Below, one piece after another: positions 6,858-9,052 of a stretch of DNA of 9,052 nt. This stretch comes from Deltaproteobacteria bacterium. Lineage in GTDB: Bacteria > Desulfobacterota > Desulfobacteria > Desulfobacterales > SG8-13. The notes below the pieces were generated by a model, which saw only the letters and a program-made list of their open reading frames with translations, was not told the DNA's origin and did not search any database. The translations under genes were made by a program, and so were the position numbers. The DNA lies in NCBI GenBank assembly GCA_024639205.1, contig JAHEIV010000096.1, positions 1 through 9,052 on the forward strand, in the 5' to 3' direction. Each line of letters begins with the position of its first letter. Position 1 is the stretch's first letter.

Positions 6858-6915
6858 GGTATGAGTGTACCGAATATGAACTGTCAACGCAACTTCCGGC
6901 GCCGTTTTTCACGGT

Positions 6916-6950
6916 ACCGATCACCCTTATCGACGGATCGGGTGATCGGT
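6916..6950. repeat. Perfect 11-base inverted repeat upstream of the GAF-ANTAR gene
   Basis: ACCGATCACCC (6916-6926) and GGGTGATCGGT (6940-6950) are exact inverted copies with 13 bases between them. Neither strand has a T tract after it, so it is not an intrinsic terminator. It lies within the decayed end of the gntK remnant, about 60 bases before the ATG at 6857 of the GAF-ANTAR gene. That position suits an operator or a structured mRNA leader. A small hairpin, CCGT-GAAAA-ACGG, adjoins it on the gene side. Confidence 0.5.
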
Positions 6951-7239
6951 GCCCTATCCCAGAGCCATCTCACACCGATGGCCGGCTTGCCCTCTTGCAG
7001 TCACACGCAGATTTCATTGTGCAGCCGCTTCATCTGCGAAAGGCGGTCCGCGTCGTTTGAGGCGATGCCGGCACGCATCTTGGCGGGGTTATCCGCTGGA
7101 TGTAAATCGTCGGTGTCATAATATGGCCGGCCAAGCTGTGGTCGGTAAGCATCCGGCCGATGGTGGTTTTCCCGCAGCCCATGGGTCCAATTAGAACCAG
7201 AACATAAACTTTTCTCTTTTGCCCGACGGTTCGCCTCAT
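6930..7239 (-). pseudogene. gntK: Decayed gluconokinase (gntK) remnant
   Basis: From an ATG at 7239 the minus strand reads a P-loop kinase start, VYVLVLIGPMGCGKTTIGRM. Homology then moves to the next frame near 7137: GRPYYDTDDLHPADN and then PAKMRAGIASNDADR match the substrate-binding stretch of gluconokinase (compare DGDFLHP..N..KM in E. coli GntK). So a one-base gain or two-base loss has occurred. In that second frame LSQMKRLHNEICV meets a TGA at 7003-7001. Weak similarity resumes after it (LQEGKPAI), then fades before the GAF-ANTAR gene. An intact enzyme is about 165-175 residues, which would not fit in the space left. The active enzyme phosphorylates gluconate to 6-phosphogluconate. It follows uxaC by 88 bases on the same strand. 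The left limit is approximate. Confidence 0.75.
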
Positions 7240-7327
7240 TCCGACAGTCCGGAAAAACGGTGCAAGGATTCCCCGTTTAGGTAAACCGGTCTGCGGGACC
7301 ATGGTTATCGACGCCATGCAACGTTCG

Positions 7328-8746
7328 TTATTCCGGCACATCAATACCGAAATAGGCCACGGCATTATGCCAGCAGATATCTTTCACCATCGAGCCGATC
7401 AAAACGAGGTCATTCGGCAGCAGGCCCTTTTCCACTTCACTGCCCAGCAGGTTGCACAGCACCCTGCGGAAATATTCGTGCCGGGGGTAGGACAGAAAGC
7501 TTCTGGAGTCAGTCAGCATACCGATGAATTGGCTCAGCAGTCCCATGTTGGAAAGGGCGTTGAGCTGTCTTTGCATCCCGTCTTTCTGATCGTTGAACCA
7601 CCAGCCGGATCCGAACTGGATCTTGCCCGGCGTGCGGCCGTCCTGGAAATTGCCGATCATCGCGGCGATCAGCTCGTTGTCACGCGGGTTTAGAATGTAA
7701 AGGATCGTTTTGGCTAGCTTCTCTTTTTGTGCCAACCGGTCCAGAAAGCGTGCCAGGGGCCGGGCGATCGGCAGGTCGCCGATCGTATCGTATCCGGTAT
7801 CGGGACCCAGCGCCTGAAATGCACGGGTGTTGGTGTTGCGCAGCGCACCGAAGTGAAACTGCTGGGTCCAGCCCTTTTCGGCATCCATTTCGGCCAACTC
7901 CTCCAGGATGGCCGATTTGAATCGGAGAATTTGTGCCTCACGCAGGTTTTCGCCCCGGCGCACAGAGCTGAAGATTCTTCGAATTTCCGTATCTGTATAA
8001 TCGTGGGCATAGGGCTCTTCCAGTCCATGATCCGAGAGGCGACAACCGGCAGCGTGGAAAACGTCGTGGCGCCGCTGCAGGGCTTCGAGAAAGGACGGAT
8101 AGTCGTCAATTGACATGTCCGCTGCCGCTTCGAGCTGATCGACCCATTGATTAAACGCCTCCGGTGATTCGACCGCCATGGCCCTGTCCGGCCGGAAAGC
8201 CGGCAATACGCGCACGGCGAAGTTCTTGTCACTGCGGATCCGTTGATGATGCTTCAGGTCGTCCACCGGGTCGTCGGTGGTGCAAACCACCTTTACCTTC
8301 ATCCGGCGCAGGATGTTCTTCGCGCTGAACTCATCGGATTGAAGCATTTCGGTGCAGGTCTGATAGATCTCCTTGGCCGTAACCGGGTTCAGCGGTTTTT
8401 CCGTGATGCCGAAGTAGCGTTTGAGCTCCAGATGGGTCCAGTGATAGAGGGGATTGCAAAGCGTTTTGGGCACCGTCGCTGCCCAGGCGTCGAATTTCTC
8501 CCGGTCACCGGCATTGCCGGTGATACATTTCTCCGCCACGCCGCAGGTTCGCATGGCTCGCCACTTGTAGTGGTCACCGTTGAGCCAGATACGGGTCAGG
8601 TTTTCAAATTTTTTATCCGCCGCGATTTCGTCCACCGGCAGGTGGCAGTGGTAATCGTAGATCGGCATGTCTTCGGCAAACTCGTGATAGAGCTTGCTGG
8701 CCGTGCCGGTTTGAAGTAGAAATTCTTCATCTAAAAATGGTTTCAT
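7328..8746 (-). CDS. uxaC: Uronate isomerase (glucuronate/galacturonate isomerase)
   Basis: 472 residues, against 470 in E. coli UxaC, and alignable from end to end by eye. The enzyme isomerises D-glucuronate to D-fructuronate and D-galacturonate to D-tagaturonate in the cytosol, the first step of the isomerase route for uronates. Hallmarks: the amidohydrolase-fold metal motif YDYHCHLP (30-37, H33 and H35), WRAMRTCGV (62-70), TTDDPVDDL (156-164), SDHGLE (238-243), LNPRDNEL (352-359) and GSGWWFNDQKDGMQRQ (379-394), followed by GMLTDSRSFLSY (409-420). I chose the ATG at 8746 (product MKPFLDEEFLLQ), with AGAGGA about eight bases upstream, over a TTG at 8794 in frame. The gene upstream ends 90 bases away with no visible terminator, so it is probably co-transcribed. 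No dehydrogenase partner (uxaB/uxuB) or uxuA/uxaA is in the window. Confidence 0.97.
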   Translation of the reverse strand: MKPFLDEEFLLQTGTASKLYHEFAEDMPIYDYHCHLPVDEIAADKKFENLTRIWLNGDHYKWRAMRTCGVAEKCITGNAGDREKFDAWAATVPKTLCNPLYHWTHLELKRYFGITEKPLNPVTAKEIYQTCTEMLQSDEFSAKNILRRMKVKVVCTTDDPVDDLKHHQRIRSDKNFAVRVLPAFRPDRAMAVESPEAFNQWVDQLEAAADMSIDDYPSFLEALQRRHDVFHAAGCRLSDHGLEEPYAHDYTDTEIRRIFSSVRRGENLREAQILRFKSAILEELAEMDAEKGWTQQFHFGALRNTNTRAFQALGPDTGYDTIGDLPIARPLARFLDRLAQKEKLAKTILYILNPRDNELIAAMIGNFQDGRTPGKIQFGSGWWFNDQKDGMQRQLNALSNMGLLSQFIGMLTDSRSFLSYPRHEYFRRVLCNLLGSEVEKGLLPNDLVLIGSMVKDICWHNAVAYFGIDVPE

Positions 8747-8836
8747 GGTTTTCTTCCTCTCAGCTAATTGACCGAAAAGGCGCGTGTAGCGCAAAGAATA
8801 CCGTTCGCCTGTTATGCACGGATGCCTCTGGGTAAA

Positions 8837-9052
8837 TCATTGCTTCAGCCTGTATAAGATCTCACCGGCGTGGTCGACAAACAGGATGCCTTCATTCTCC
8901 CGGTCCATGAACTTTTCAACATCGATGTCCGCCGGGTTCATGTAGCCCAGGTTGATCCGCCGGCAGGTGTCTTCCGGTATGCCGGTTGCCAGCACGACGT
9001 CGACGAGCGGTTTTTCCACACCACTGTGATAGGTCCCACCGCCTCGGACATG
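8837..9052 (-). CDS. C-terminal end of a probable LarA-like (DUF2088) racemase/epimerase, cut by window edge
   Basis: Seventy-one residues are visible, open to the right edge; an internal ATG at 9019 is not the real start. The end reads PLVDVVLATGIPEDTCRRIN, then LGYMNPADIDVEKFMDR and GILFVDHAGEILYRLKQ. I read this as the C-terminus of the nickel-pincer-dependent LarA superfamily, in which a late strand of the 'VVLAT/VS-xIP' kind precedes a closing segment. Known members racemise lactate or malate, and at least one epimerises D-gluconate at C2. This rests on memory of the family pattern over a short stretch, so it is tentative. Gene order (this gene, uxaC, gntK remnant, all on the minus strand) would suit a sugar-acid enzyme. 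Confidence 0.45.
   Translation of the reverse strand, partial: HVRGGGTYHSGVEKPLVDVVLATGIPEDTCRRINLGYMNPADIDVEKFMDRENEGILFVDHAGEILYRLKQ

Noticed and set aside
7030..7365. Intact 111-residue P-loop protein on the minus strand
   Set aside because: Only the P-loop part is gluconokinase-like in this frame. The matching continuation is in the next frame, so this is one piece of a frameshifted pseudogene.

Overview
The window looks like a chromosomal segment of a moderately GC-rich free-living bacterium. The mix of an FMN-binding glutamate-synthase-like oxidoreductase with an N-terminal four-cysteine motif, a GAF-ANTAR regulator and a KaiC-like/XRE/cupin fusion reminds me of Desulfobacterota (Desulfosarcina/Desulfobacteraceae-like). 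That placement is an impression from protein content, not a measured taxonomic result. I see no phage, transposase, CRISPR, rRNA or tRNA genes.

Layout from left to right. (1) A LOG-family nucleotide-binding protein on the minus strand runs off the left edge. It has a good promoter and faces away from (2) a 104-residue protein of unknown function on the plus strand. (3) A plus-strand pair follows, 31 bases apart: a sugar isomerase/epimerase-type TIM barrel (hydroxypyruvate-isomerase-like) and a three-domain regulator. The regulator joins a KaiC/RecA-like domain that has lost its Walker A lysine, an XRE helix-turn-helix and a cupin. (4) Convergent to this pair, on the minus strand, is a 545-residue FMN-binding glutamate-synthase-like protein. 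It has a 169-base putative leader containing a strong intrinsic terminator between its best promoter and its ribosome binding site. (5) Upstream of it, on the same strand, is a GAF-ANTAR protein, the class that typically binds RNA and antiterminates nitrogen genes. (6) Further upstream come a decayed gluconokinase (gntK) pseudogene, an intact uxaC (uronate isomerase), and at the right edge the C-terminal end of a protein that resembles the LarA-like racemase/epimerase family. The last three look like the tail of a sugar-acid catabolic operon.

Two themes emerge. One is sugar-acid metabolism: uxaC, gntK remnant, LarA-like end, and perhaps the TIM-barrel isomerase. The other is regulation around the glutamate-synthase-like gene, where a terminator-containing leader lies directly downstream of an ANTAR gene. 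The most interesting items are the probable ANTAR/attenuator arrangement, the degenerate KaiC-HTH-cupin fusion, and the low-GC island with inverted GACCCCA/TGGGGTC ends that supplies the promoter of the glutamate-synthase-like gene.
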